DNA of 64,000 bases from Eurosta solidaginis (GCF_040869045.1 NW_027136909.1:831000-894999), one strand, 5' to 3'. Shown: positions 54,083 through 63,470, counted from the first letter of the stretch. The notes: generated by a model from the sequence alone, not told the origin. Made by a program: numbers and translations.

Positions 54083-57000
54083 ATGGATACCTATACACGC
54101 CAAGCAGATGCAGTGACGGAGTATGAAAATGACTTCAACGACATGTCACCTTCACAACACAGTAAACACTCCCTAATATACCAAAGGGATGAGTTAAAAA
54201 CTCTGTGGGAAGCTACGAAGGTGACATACGAAAAGCTCTTAGGTTCATCAGAGCTTGATTCAAAGGACTTATCGGCTATCAAGAAGAAGCATAAGATGTG
54301 CTATTTCAGCTTCCTAAAGTGTCAGGCGGCAATAGCTGAGCTTTTGGAAAATTTTGAAAAGAAAGATAAGAAAGTAGATGTCTCAGATAATATGGAATAT
54401 CATGTGCGCCTGCCAGCATGTGATACGGATATTTTCAAAGGCGACTATATTTCATGGCCGTCCTTTAGGGACATGTTCACTGCCATATATATTAATAATA
54501 GTAAACTCCATGCAGTGCAAAAACTATACTATTTGAGGCAAAAAACTCAAGGGGAGGCCAAAGAGATAGTGGAGCGGTGTTCCTTAACAACAGACGGTTT
54601 CGATACAGCGTGGAAAAATTTATGTGACCGATACGAAAACAAACGTATCTTGGTCAATGCCCAATTAAAAATTCTTTTCAGTTTAAAAGCAGTTGAGAGC
54701 GAATGCGGTAGCTCCATTAAAAAACTGCAACGTGAAATAAACAATTGTATCTCAGCGCTTCAATGTCACAAGATTGACATATCAAACTGGGATGCAATTC
54801 TAACATATTTGTGCTCCACAAAACTGCCAGAAACCACACTGGCTCTATGGGAACAAACCATAGAAAATAAAACAGATATTTCAAAATGGGCAGATATGGA
54901 TAAATTCTTATCCAGCAGATTCCAAACGTTGGAAACTGTGGTAGATATAAGAGGGGATACGGTTTCAAAACCCTCTAAGCCACATGCTTCTCGTTCCTCG
55001 GCAGATACATCGTCGAAACGATTAGGGTCCTACCAGGCAAGTGCAACAACAGCCAAACCTACGTGTAAGATGTGCAAAAGTCCTGCACATCGAATTTCAA
55101 AGTGTGAAAAGTTCTTACGTTTAACACCCAATAAACGGTTTGAACAAATTAAGAGCAGCCGTGGGTGTATAAACTGCCTTTCTGCTGGCCATTCGGTGAC
55201 AAGGTGCACCAGCCAAATGAACTGTGCCACATGTCATTTAAGACATCATACGCTGCTTCATATTTCGAATCAGCCAAAACCAACAAATACTTCCGACACT
55301 ATCGGAGCATCTACCTCACGGGAAGCTCAAATACGACGCAATGCTGAAAGAGAAAACGCTCCGATTAATAATGTGAACTCATGTTTCGCAAACACAAATA
55401 AAGGGGTATTACTAGGGACAGCTCAGGTCAAGATTCATTTTAATGGTGTTGACTATTCGGCGAGAGCCCTAATAGACTCGGGATCTGAATGTTCATTCAT
55501 TACCGAGAAACTAAAGCGCAGAATTAATCTGCCATCCAAACACCTGCATGCCAAAGTTTCGGGCATCAATAATACAATGTCTGCACAAGTAAAAGAAGCG
55601 TGCAACATACAACTGCGGTCACCAACCGACCCATTAATCGAGATCAATACGATCATGCTGGTTTTACCACAACTGACAGGGAATCTTCCAACTTGCCGAA
55701 TAAATGCAATGACTAGGCAAGCATTCCCTGACTTAGTACTGGCTGACAAAAGATTCTTTGTCAATGAGCCAGTCGATCTAATTCTGGGCGGAGACATATA
55801 CCCCCAAATTATGCTAGGCGGTATCAGGAAGGACGTGCTAAACACATTAATAGCACAGGAAACGGTGTTCGGCTGGATTTTGACAGGCCGGACAGATGCG
55901 GTTGATACAAATAAGACCCTAGTTTCATATTTCAATGAGGTCACTTTAGATAAACAATTGGCGGCCTTTTGGGAGATAGAGGAAATTCCAAAGAAGAGGA
56001 GCATCAATAAAGATGATACTTACTGCGAGGAGCTATACAAATCCACAACAGTTCGGAACAACGATGGCAAATACGTAGTCTCCTTGCCCTTTAGGAAAGA
56101 ATTTAGCCTAGGCCCCTCATTAAAAAGTGCGTGTTCTCAATTCTATCGCAACGAGACACGACTAGCGAAAAACCCAGTCCTTCAAACGGAATACAATAGA
56201 GTTGTATCCGAATATGAAACCTTAGGGCACATGAAACAAATAGGCAATATTTCGCCAGACTCAAATGACTGTTACTTCCTACCTCACCATGCTGTTATAA
56301 AGGAGGGAAGTACAACGACAAAAGTCAGAGTCGTATTTAATGCATCTTGTCCTACCACTAATGGCAAAAGTCTAAATGATGCCTTATATCCAGGTCCGAT
56401 TCTTCAATCCGACCTGACAGTTCTTATACTACGTTGGCGGCTGTTCAAATACGTATTTAACAGCGACATAGAGAAAATGTATCGCCAAATATGGGTCAAT
56501 GAAGACCAAACAAAATATCAGCGAATCATATTTCGCAAATGCCCCAAAAACCCAATTAACATTTATGAATTGAAAACGGTAACCTTTGGGGTTAATTGTG
56601 CTCCGTATCTTGCGATTCGAACGCTGCACCAACTAGCTGATGACGTGGAGGCATCGCATCCAATGGCAGCAGATATACTGCGAAATTGCATGTACGTTGA
56701 TGACGTACTCGCCGGTGGACACAGCATCGAAATTGCAATCAAGGCAAGGGACGAAATATCATTGGCATTGCAATCGGCAGGTTTCCCATTGCGAAAATGG
56801 ACGTCCAACTGCAAGAAAATCCTACAGGGTATACCGAAGCAACACCTATTAAGCGAGGATTTTCTTGAGTTTGAAGACACCAGCATGGTAAAAGCACTCG
56901 GTATCAGGTGGAACGCCCATTTCGACTACTTTTACTTCACAGCGAAACCCTTTGACAATAACCACGCCGTAACAAAAAGGTCAATACTTTCTGCGATCGC

Positions 57001-59272
57001 AAAACTTTTCGACCCTCTTGGCTGGCTGGCACCAGTCGTAATTGTAGCCAAAATAATAATGCAAAATATTTGGTTGGAAGGGACAGGCTGGGATGAAGAT
57101 GTGTCTGAAACTACTCTACATCGGTGGCAATCATTCATGACGGACTACGAAAAGATCAACGATATACGCATACCGCGATGGGTTCACTACACATTGAAGG
57201 ACAATGTCGAAATACATGGATTCAGCGATGCCTCGGAAAAAGCATATGCCGCCACTGTTTTCCTGAGGGTACAAACAAAGGATCAAGTCTTCACCAACCT
57301 GTTGATGGCCAAAACGAGAGTAGCCCCGGTCAAAACCATATCATTGCCACGACTGGAACTCTGCGGCGCAGTCCTACTTGCAGAAATTATAGAGTCGGCC
57401 ATAGAAAATATGCAACTTTCAAACATTAAAGTAACCCTTTGGACAGATTCGACTATAGTACTGGCATGGATCCGAAAACCACCATGTTCGTGGTCAACGT
57501 TCGTGGCACATCGAATAACTAAAATCATCGATAAAGTAGGAGACAAAGTATGGCGGCACGTAGACTCCGCGTCAAATCCTGCAGATTTGGCGAGCAGAGG
57601 CCTCTACGCTTCGGACCTAATCAACAATTCTTTGTGGTGGCAGGGACCTTCTTGGTTACAAGAAGACAACGAAAATTGGCCAACACAAGAAGAAGATTAC
57701 AATACGAATATGGAGGAAAAGAGGGTGAAAGTTCATACAACTTCGGTCAAAAATGACTTTGATATTCTAGATAGGTTTTCCGATTTACCAAGGGCCTTGC
57801 GGGTTATATCCTATATTCTTCGGTTTTTCCAGAATACGCACCCAAAAACTAAATCCTCCTTCAAAAGGGATTCTCATTCGATCGCTCCTGACGAAATAGA
57901 AAAAACAACACGAAGATTGATAACCATATGCCAGAGGCAACATTATCAAGAAGAGTACGCAAATTTGAAGTCAGGAAAACTTATAAATGGGAAGAGTGAG
58001 ATTTTACCCCTGAACCCATATATAGATGAAGAAGGCATCATTCGAACTGGGGGGCGGACAGGGGCATCGAAAGACATGTCCCATAATGAAAGTCATCCCA
58101 TTATTCTTCCTTACACTTGCAGGTTATCCAGACTTATAGTCCAATCCTCTCATGAGACCACCCTGCATGGAGGGAACCAGCTGATGCTACGTCATATCCG
58201 CACTCAGTACTGGATCCCACGTGTTAAAATAATGATAAGGTCGGTTATCCACAACTGCAAAGTCTGCACTATTTACAGGAAGCGAACACAAACGCAACTT
58301 ATGGGGATCCTTCCGAAGGAGCGCACCACCTTTTCTAGGGCCTTCACCAACACCGGGGTAGATTTCGCGGGACCATTCGATATAAAATCCTACAGAGGGA
58401 GGGGATGTCGAATTTCGAAAGGATACGTCTGCCTGTTTGTCTGCTTTTCGACGAAAGCCATCCATCTAGAAGCGACAAACGATCTTAGTACCGGGTCCTT
58501 CCTAGCTGCCTTCGCCAGATTCGTATCCAGACGAGGCTGTCCAAAAAACGTTTACTCCGACAATGGTACTAACTTTGTCGGAGCTTCTCGATCTTTACGA
58601 TCCGAGTTTAAAGCATTTCTGCGTGAAGCAAGGGACGGAACGTTGACTAAATATAGCCATCACATTATAGAATGGCATTTTATACCGCCAAGCGCTCCTC
58701 ACATGGGAGGTTTGTGGGAAGCGGGGGTAAAAAGTTTTAAGACCCACTTTAAAAAGCTCGCGTCCGATCATAAATATACTCTCGAAGAGTTTACAACCCT
58801 CTTATGTCGAATTGAGGCCTGCCTCAACTCGAGACCTCTAAGTCCCTCATCCAACGACCCTTCCGACCTGGAGCCGCTTACTCCAGGCCATTTCCTCGTA
58901 GGCGGGCATCTTTTAGCTCCACCTGAACTCGACTGTAGTGAAAACCCTGCCTCCATTGTAAACCGATGGCAAAAGATGAAAGCCCTTCATCAAACCTTTT
59001 GCAAAAGATGGAAATCGGAATATCTCACCGAGATCCAGAAAAGGTATAAATGGAAACATCCACAATCCAACGTAAAACCCGGGGACCTAGTCGTCATAAA
59101 AGAGGACAACCTACAACCAAACGAGTGGAGAATGGGGAGAGTCGTCAACACACATCCAGGTTCCGATAACCGTGTACGTGTTGTTGACGTCAATACAATT
59201 AAGGGACAAATTAGCAGACCAATCGCGAAACTGGTACTACTTCCGCCCAACGACAACGAAAATGAACTTTAA
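54083..59272 (+). CDS. BEL/Pao retrotransposon gag-pol polyprotein, intact ORF
   Basis: A single 1,729-residue frame that would encode the proteins for retrotransposition of this element. Domains in order: gag-like DUF1759 region (about 90-285); zinc knuckles of CX2CX4HX4C form at C328 and C362, and a third cysteine/histidine cluster at C381; aspartic protease with D465-S-G and a later LILGGD; reverse transcriptase with D795 (SDIEKMY) and Y871-V-D-D; Pao-type A17 region (FDPLGWLAPVV); RNase H with D1049 (FSDAS), LPRLELCGA, D1122 (WTDST) and D1168 (NPADLASRG); integrase zinc finger H1357, H1362, C1392, C1395; integrase core D1427, D1493, E1546 (D-x65-D-x52-E); C-terminal DUF5641 (PGDLVVIKED...). 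The ATG at 54083 is the first in frame ahead of the gag region. Length suits BEL elements, and no env is present. No stop or frameshift is seen, so the copy is young or constrained. It lies directly beside the satellite. Confidence 0.97.
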   Translation: MDTYTRQADAVTEYENDFNDMSPSQHSKHSLIYQRDELKTLWEATKVTYEKLLGSSELDSKDLSAIKKKHKMCYFSFLKCQAAIAELLENFEKKDKKVDVSDNMEYHVRLPACDTDIFKGDYISWPSFRDMFTAIYINNSKLHAVQKLYYLRQKTQGEAKEIVERCSLTTDGFDTAWKNLCDRYENKRILVNAQLKILFSLKAVESECGSSIKKLQREINNCISALQCHKIDISNWDAILTYLCSTKLPETTLALWEQTIENKTDISKWADMDKFLSSRFQTLETVVDIRGDTVSKPSKPHASRSSADTSSKRLGSYQASATTAKPTCKMCKSPAHRISKCEKFLRLTPNKRFEQIKSSRGCINCLSAGHSVTRCTSQMNCATCHLRHHTLLHISNQPKPTNTSDTIGASTSREAQIRRNAERENAPINNVNSCFANTNKGVLLGTAQVKIHFNGVDYSARALIDSGSECSFITEKLKRRINLPSKHLHAKVSGINNTMSAQVKEACNIQLRSPTDPLIEINTIMLVLPQLTGNLPTCRINAMTRQAFPDLVLADKRFFVNEPVDLILGGDIYPQIMLGGIRKDVLNTLIAQETVFGWILTGRTDAVDTNKTLVSYFNEVTLDKQLAAFWEIEEIPKKRSINKDDTYCEELYKSTTVRNNDGKYVVSLPFRKEFSLGPSLKSACSQFYRNETRLAKNPVLQTEYNRVVSEYETLGHMKQIGNISPDSNDCYFLPHHAVIKEGSTTTKVRVVFNASCPTTNGKSLNDALYPGPILQSDLTVLILRWRLFKYVFNSDIEKMYRQIWVNEDQTKYQRIIFRKCPKNPINIYELKTVTFGVNCAPYLAIRTLHQLADDVEASHPMAADILRNCMYVDDVLAGGHSIEIAIKARDEISLALQSAGFPLRKWTSNCKKILQGIPKQHLLSEDFLEFEDTSMVKALGIRWNAHFDYFYFTAKPFDNNHAVTKRSILSAIAKLFDPLGWLAPVVIVAKIIMQNIWLEGTGWDEDVSETTLHRWQSFMTDYEKINDIRIPRWVHYTLKDNVEIHGFSDASEKAYAATVFLRVQTKDQVFTNLLMAKTRVAPVKTISLPRLELCGAVLLAEIIESAIENMQLSNIKVTLWTDSTIVLAWIRKPPCSWSTFVAHRITKIIDKVGDKVWRHVDSASNPADLASRGLYASDLINNSLWWQGPSWLQEDNENWPTQEEDYNTNMEEKRVKVHTTSVKNDFDILDRFSDLPRALRVISYILRFFQNTHPKTKSSFKRDSHSIAPDEIEKTTRRLITICQRQHYQEEYANLKSGKLINGKSEILPLNPYIDEEGIIRTGGRTGASKDMSHNESHPIILPYTCRLSRLIVQSSHETTLHGGNQLMLRHIRTQYWIPRVKIMIRSVIHNCKVCTIYRKRTQTQLMGILPKERTTFSRAFTNTGVDFAGPFDIKSYRGRGCRISKGYVCLFVCFSTKAIHLEATNDLSTGSFLAAFARFVSRRGCPKNVYSDNGTNFVGASRSLRSEFKAFLREARDGTLTKYSHHIIEWHFIPPSAPHMGGLWEAGVKSFKTHFKKLASDHKYTLEEFTTLLCRIEACLNSRPLSPSSNDPSDLEPLTPGHFLVGGHLLAPPELDCSENPASIVNRWQKMKALHQTFCKRWKSEYLTEIQKRYKWKHPQSNVKPGDLVVIKEDNLQPNEWRMGRVVNTHPGSDNRVRVVDVNTIKGQISRPIAKLVLLPPNDNENEL

Positions 59273-59303
59273 TAGTCCACATTCCTCCATCCCAAATAAC
59301 CCA

Positions 59304-59420
59304 GCTCTCGTTCACCCCGAACGAGGCCAACACACAAAAAAACCCGCTCTCGTTCACCTCGAACGAGGCCAACATATAGATCACCCAGCTCTCGTTCCCC
59401 CGAACGAGGCCAACACAACC
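59304..59420 (+). repeat. Three 42-bp hairpin repeats after the gag-pol stop
   Basis: GCTCTCGTTC...GAACGAGGCCAACA occurs at 59304, 59346 and 59388, exactly 42 bp apart. Each copy carries CTCGTTC facing GAACGAG across a 4-5 nt loop (ACCCC, ACCTC, CCCC), a 7-bp stem. The linkers differ. The repeats start about 30 bp past the stop codon, in the presumed 3' untranslated part of the retrotransposon. The 42-bp period keeps a reading frame open in part, but I do not consider it coding. Confidence 0.9.
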
Positions 59421-59536
59421 TAACGCAGATTCACTATCTGCCGCAGAATACAATTGAATCATTCTTTTTTTTCTCTCCTCATTACAATCTCCAACTGCCT
59501 TTCTACTTCGAAGGCTAAGTTTAGATTCAAATTGTC

Positions 59537-59553
59537 AAAAAAAAAAGGAAAGG
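59537..59553 (+). promoter_or_regulatory. Candidate polypurine tract
   Basis: A 17-nt all-purine run (ten A, then GGAAAGG) about 265 bp after the gag-pol stop, the place where plus-strand priming ahead of a 3' LTR is expected. The next bases (TTTAAAACTGG) do not match the 5' LTR start, and nothing downstream resembles 52,297-52,775. Either the element was cut here or the tract is coincidental. Confidence 0.4.
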
Positions 59554-61000
59554 TTTAAAACTGGTCAATTGAAATAATAGCCTTCCAATTGTTGAAGTAG
59601 TTTGTTATAAAAAGAGAAAGCCTTAAATCATCTTCATGGTGTCCAAACATAAGACAATCTATTGCTTTCCTCTACATGTCAAAATGGCACTACTATATGT
59701 CCTACTTATTGCGCTATTATTGGACAATGGACTTTGCGAATGAACACATTGCGCACTGACCAAATAGAGTAAATTGTGGATATTTTGGCCGATGACAAAA
59801 CGAAAACAGATACTAGAGTTTAAGCTATTTGAACATCAAAGTACATAGGTCTATCGGCGATTTCGTTGGAGCTTCATAACTCCGAAAAATTATGTCTAGT
59901 TCCAGATTTGTACTCAATTTTCTTGCTATCATGAAAGCTAAAACGACCCAGAGAGCTTACGTTAATTGACTGTAATTACAAATATTGTGTTTAAAAGTAT
60001 ATTTTTTCTTAGAAAGTATAGAATAGTATATTACTCTTGCAAGTTGCCTACCCACAAACCAGTAAATATACCGTGTTCCATCTGGCCAGCACCATATACC
60101 GCCAAGAAGAGTATATGAGGGAACTTTTATTAAGAGCTTTATAATGAATTGCCTTTTACCTAATTGTTTAATCACCAATTAAGGACGATCGAATGTAGGT
60201 TAGTACTTTCTCATGCAGTACCCTTCATATGGTACATTGGCAACACCTGTTTAGAACGATGACAATTTTCGGAATGGGAATGTTGAAATATTTTTCATTT
60301 GCTTCTTTATTATTCAATTCTTAGGCAAATTTCAATAAAAATCCTTTTCCAGTTAACTTCTTTGTGGATTATTACTATTTAAATAACGAAAAGACGGGTA
60401 ATCACAGACAATACTAAATATTTGTGCTGATGTCTTGAATTGACTTTAATTAAAAGTAAGCCAGATTCCTGACTAAGGAGTGATTGAATGAAGAAACAGC
60501 ATTCTTGAATCGATGATTTAAAACTTCAAACGATTTCACACTTTTAAGACTCTGGTTTCAAAATTAACTATCTAACCTAATCGCAGGGAGATGTCTTCGG
60601 CGTAATATAGCAAAACTTCATTTCTTGTATTTTACTAATAAATCACAATTACATTAAGATTATGTACTTGAATATTACGCATAGTCATTTTCATGTAAAT
60701 GAATCATGATGTTAACAAAAAAAAAAAAAAAAAACCTGTATGCTTCATAAAGTGATTGCCTATCTGATGCAGACAGGGCATAGTATCATACTGATGACTT
60801 TATAGTTTCCATCTTCAGCTGAATACTTCGAAAAATTAGCAATGATTGGTTGAGGACAGTTTGTTTTTACTCTAATTATAACGAACACTGATGGTTATTT
60901 TTCTTGGTGTTTTTTTTAATAGATTTTGTTGTTTGTTAAAAAATTTTTAATTTTTTTTGACCGCCGAAATATTTTGGATATTTTCCAAAATGAGTGCCTA
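59554..61000. other. AT-rich intergenic sequence, no gene recognised
   Basis: No ORF with recognisable homology. Items seen: a 35-codon frame at 59636-59743 whose second half (MALLYVLLIALLLDNG) resembles a signal peptide; a minus-strand stretch near 60,040-60,130 reading GGIWCWPDGTRY, loosely like a MORN repeat; and a 20-nt A run at 60717-60736. None is enough for a gene call. Confidence 0.6.
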
Positions 61001-61018
61001 CATATAACAGCAACTAAC

Positions 61019-61490
61019 TCATTTTGGATTAATAATTATGATTACTACTATAAAACAATGAAATGAACATCCTACCACAAAAGGAAAAGCAACTTCATGC
61101 CGTAATATACCTGATTTTTTGGCATGCGCCATCTGCAACATGGGCGATTTCGCCAATTCTGGTGGATAAATCTCTTCTACCTTGCGGCGACAAAGGGACG
61201 CGTTATGCCAAGAAGTTGTAGATGTCTTCTGAATATTCTGCGCGAAGATAACGACCCAAATCATCCACTGCCAAATAAAGGGTCTCCCTATCGGTGTCAG
61301 GATCGCTAGAGGAAAGAAATGAAAAAAATTCATTAATAAAATCACGTTTTACTTTCAACTCTTTAGGCAAACTGGTAAATAGCATTCCGGTGCATTTAAG
61401 CATGTCAATTCCATTTCAAAGCCATATGCAGCAGCCTCTTGTATTGGTGTTGGACATGTATGGACTGAATTTTGATGTACCATTTGTACA
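61019..61490 (-). pseudogene. Unidentified coding-like fragment, probably degenerate
   Basis: Three minus-strand frames each give protein-like stretches that could follow one another if frame changes are allowed: AAYGFEMELTCLNAPEC, then LPKELKVKRDFINEFF...ETLYLAVDDLGRYLRAEYSED (in 61203-61403), then SLCRRKVEEIYPPELAKSP. The LAVDDLGRYLR part faintly recalls armadillo-type V-ATPase subunit H, but not enough to assign it. It directly follows the PheRS relic on the same strand, so it could be part of the same degraded segment or another gene. Function unknown. Confidence 0.3.
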
Positions 61491-61491
61491 C

Positions 61492-61930
61492 TTATAACAA
61501 GTACAGCTGCTCCATATGCCTGCGGAAGCAGACACTTGACTTACCGGTTTTTGGGGTGCTTGAAGCGGTCCACTAGACTAATCTGTCCCACCACATCACC
61601 AGCCAGGTCCACTGAACGTACAAGGTCATGGAAGTCATTACAAGCAAACCAGTATCGACACCCGTTGGTAACCAAAATGAAAGACCATTCGTACACTGCG
61701 GATAACCTGAGACAGATTTGCACTTGGGTAGATTGTGCAGATTTGTTCACTGAGTTGATTTAAAAAACCACTAGCATTAGACCAGAACAATCGTATGTCA
61801 GGTATATCGAGCACTGATACCACTACCACCACGCCCCAAGATCATAATCATCAATTACCGCACTATTTTCCACACCATAAATAGCTAGTGGGTTTGTATC
61901 TGTGACCACTGCTTTGGGGTTGTATAGTTC
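61492..61930 (-). pseudogene. PheRS-m: Degenerate mitochondrial phenylalanyl-tRNA synthetase (C-terminal part)
   Basis: The minus strand reads, in successive frames, LDIPDIRLFWSNASGFLNQL (about 61,810-61,740), then NLPKCKSVSGYPQCTNGLSF with WLP following, then CNDFHDLVRSV...VGQISLVDRFKHPK, then TGKSSVCFRRHMEQ and a stop at 61492. This order matches the end of the catalytic domain and the anticodon-binding domain of mitochondrial PheRS (FARS2 family), which charges mitochondrial tRNA-Phe. At least three single-base frame changes separate the pieces, one in an A run at CCCCAAAAACC, and about three residues are missing between CFR and RHME. Upstream, GVENSAVIDDYDLG is a weaker match. No intron is needed. 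A GGTAAGT string mimics a splice donor but the following codons continue the protein. Read as a pseudogene; assembly indels are the alternative. Confidence 0.7.
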
Positions 61931-61959
61931 ATTTTAATTTATTTGTGTGGAGAAGTTGT

Positions 61960-62194
61960 AAGCTATTTAGTCCCCGACAGCTCTTTTCGTACAACTTTGA
62001 CATTGATTTTGATAAATAAGCATTTCATTTGATGAAAAAAGAACGTAATATTTGTTCCGAAAGTTGTAGGCAATGTGTTCTGTATGTAAGCAGCAGTATA
62101 AAATTATTAAATAACATTTTTTTAAATGAGAAATGGTAATACATAAAAGAAAATAGTGCCAATCTGATCTAGCCTTGACTAAGGCGCCAGTCAT
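61960..62194 (-). other. CCT8: Presumed 3' untranslated region of CCT8
   Basis: AT-rich stretch directly after the CCT8 stop on the minus strand. No canonical AATAAA is visible on that strand within it, so the poly(A) site is not placed. The 75-codon frame here shows no homology. Confidence 0.4.
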
Positions 62195-63120
62195 TTAATT
62201 TCCATCATCACTGCCCGCATTCTGTTTTGGTTTTGGACCACCAGCACGTTTTGCCATTATAATTTGATCAACTTTGAGAATTGTGGTTGCAGCACCTATA
62301 GCATATTTCAATCCCCAATATTTTGCTTGATATAAATCGTAAATGTGGGTTTTGGTTACATCAATAGTATCTGCCTTTTCAGTTTCAATATTAAAACCAA
62401 TATTCTTGCCATCTGACTTTTTATGTTCGAAATACAAAGCATTAACAACTTCAGTTCCATTAACACCTGAATTTTCAGCTAAAGCTTTGGGGAATACTTC
62501 CAAGGCAGTGGCAAATTTACGTACAGCATATTGTTCTAAACCAGGAAGGGTATCAGCATATTCAGCTAATTGCGCAGCTGATTCAATTTCAGTAGCACCA
62601 GCACCAGGCACATAACGCCCATCACGTGTTAAGCATTTGAAATTGTTAACGCCGTCATCGACAGCACGTTCAATGTCATCCATGAAATTATCAGTGGCGC
62701 CACGGATAACAATTGTGGCAATACGTGCATCTTTGCCTTCGTTTCTGAAAACCACAACAGTAGTGCCACCCAACTCTTCAACGCACACCTTATCACAGTA
62801 ACCCAACTCTTCGTTTGTGGGTGTGGTAAGGCGTGGTAATACAGTTCCGTTAACTGTACGACTTAGACGACGCAAATCAAATTTGGAATTCAAACGCACA
62901 GCCATAAGCTTATATTTATTAAGGAAATGCAAGGCCATATTTCCAACTTTGCCGCCACAGACGACAACTTTAATGCCAGCGTCAGCTAACGCCTTAATCT
63001 GTGCTTCTAGCAAATTCTCTTCCCCAGCAGAGAAATTCATAAGCTCATCAGGAGACTTAATTAAAACGGTACCTTTAGTTTCTGTTTGTATAATGTCCAC
63101 AGGGCATGAGAATACAGCCA
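62195..63120 (-). CDS. CCT8: T-complex protein 1 subunit theta (CCT8), terminal exon
   Basis: CCT8 is one of eight subunits of the cytosolic chaperonin TRiC/CCT, which folds actin, tubulin and other proteins with ATP. The exon encodes about 308 residues, roughly the last 56% of a protein of about 545: the end of the apical domain (ETKGTVLIKSPDELMNFS, VVVCGGKV, LMAVRLNSKFDLRRLSRT), then intermediate and equatorial parts (IVIRGATDNFMDDIERAV, YVPGAGATEIESA, GLEQYAVRKFATALEVFPKA, LKYAIGAATTILKVDQII) and the tail MAKRAGGPKPKQNAGSDDGN. The exon start is placed after the acceptor-like GCATACAAG at 63121, because family similarity begins at VAVFSCP and the upstream in-frame residues are unrelated. 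That implies a phase-1 intron. Earlier exons were not found and likely lie beyond 64,000. No stop or frameshift, so it looks functional. Confidence 0.93.
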
Positions 63121-63237
63121 CTTGTATGCAAGAACTTTCCGATTTTAACCTCACGCACGTTTCAGGAAATGGAAAAAATTGTAACAAATGTCAAATGTCT
63201 ACACTTTTCCTTTGACAGTCATGCACGACAACACCGA

Positions 63238-63365
63238 CATTAGGGCTCATGCACAATCATCTCGCACACTACACGTCACGTACTACATGCCGCCCTACAC
63301 GTCACGCACTACACGTCACGCATTACAAGCCGCACGACATATCGAGCACAACACGCCACACATGT
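63238..63365. repeat. Degenerate short tandem repeat (ACACGTCACG-like)
   Basis: CTACACGTCACG followed by YAYTACA recurs four or five times at irregular spacing between about 63,265 and 63,330, with relatives (CACGACATATC, ATGTCGCGTATTACATATC) to 63,380. It lies in the presumed intron upstream of the CCT8 terminal exon. No coding homology. Confidence 0.65.
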
Positions 63366-63378
63366 CGCGTATTACATA

Positions 63379-63406
63379 TCTCGACCAATCATTCATTTGG
63401 TCGAGA
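63379..63406. repeat. Inverted repeat (10-bp arms, 8-nt loop)
   Basis: TCTCGACCAA (63379-63388) and TTGGTCGAGA (63397-63406) are exact reverse complements around the loop TCATTCAT. Confidence 0.9.
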
Positions 63407-63430
63407 TTTAAAATACTTAATTCCACGAAT

Positions 63431-63470
63431 TTCAACATTATCGACAATACACGTCGAAAATAATGTTGAA
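63431..63470. repeat. Inverted repeat (11-bp plus 4-bp arms)
   Basis: TTCAACATTAT (63431-63441) pairs with ATAATGTTGAA (63460-63470). Inside, CGAC (63442-63445) pairs with GTCG (63453-63456) around the loop AATACAC, leaving AAA as a bulge. It sits 24 bp after another perfect inverted repeat. Confidence 0.9.

Noticed and set aside
55453..56007. 184-codon minus-strand ORF inside gag-pol
   Set aside because: Antisense shadow of the protease region of the polyprotein.
59172..59462. 83-codon ORFs over the 42-bp repeats on both strands
   Set aside because: The 42-bp period is a multiple of three, so a frame stays open by arithmetic. The plus frame begins within gag-pol in another frame.
61203..61403. 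Assignment of LAVDDLGRYLRAEY to V-ATPase subunit H
   Set aside because: Only a short D-x-G-x-Y-x-R resemblance, and the rest of the fragment does not fit the family.
61530..61560. Splice donor GGTAAGT at the end of a PheRS segment
   Set aside because: The bases after it continue the PheRS protein (TGKSSVCFR) in a shifted frame, so a frame change explains it better than a 24-bp intron.
62817..63463. Plus-strand ORFs of 132, 91 and 74 codons
   Set aside because: The first is antisense to the CCT8 exon; the others run through the ACACGTCACG short-repeat patch and show no homology.
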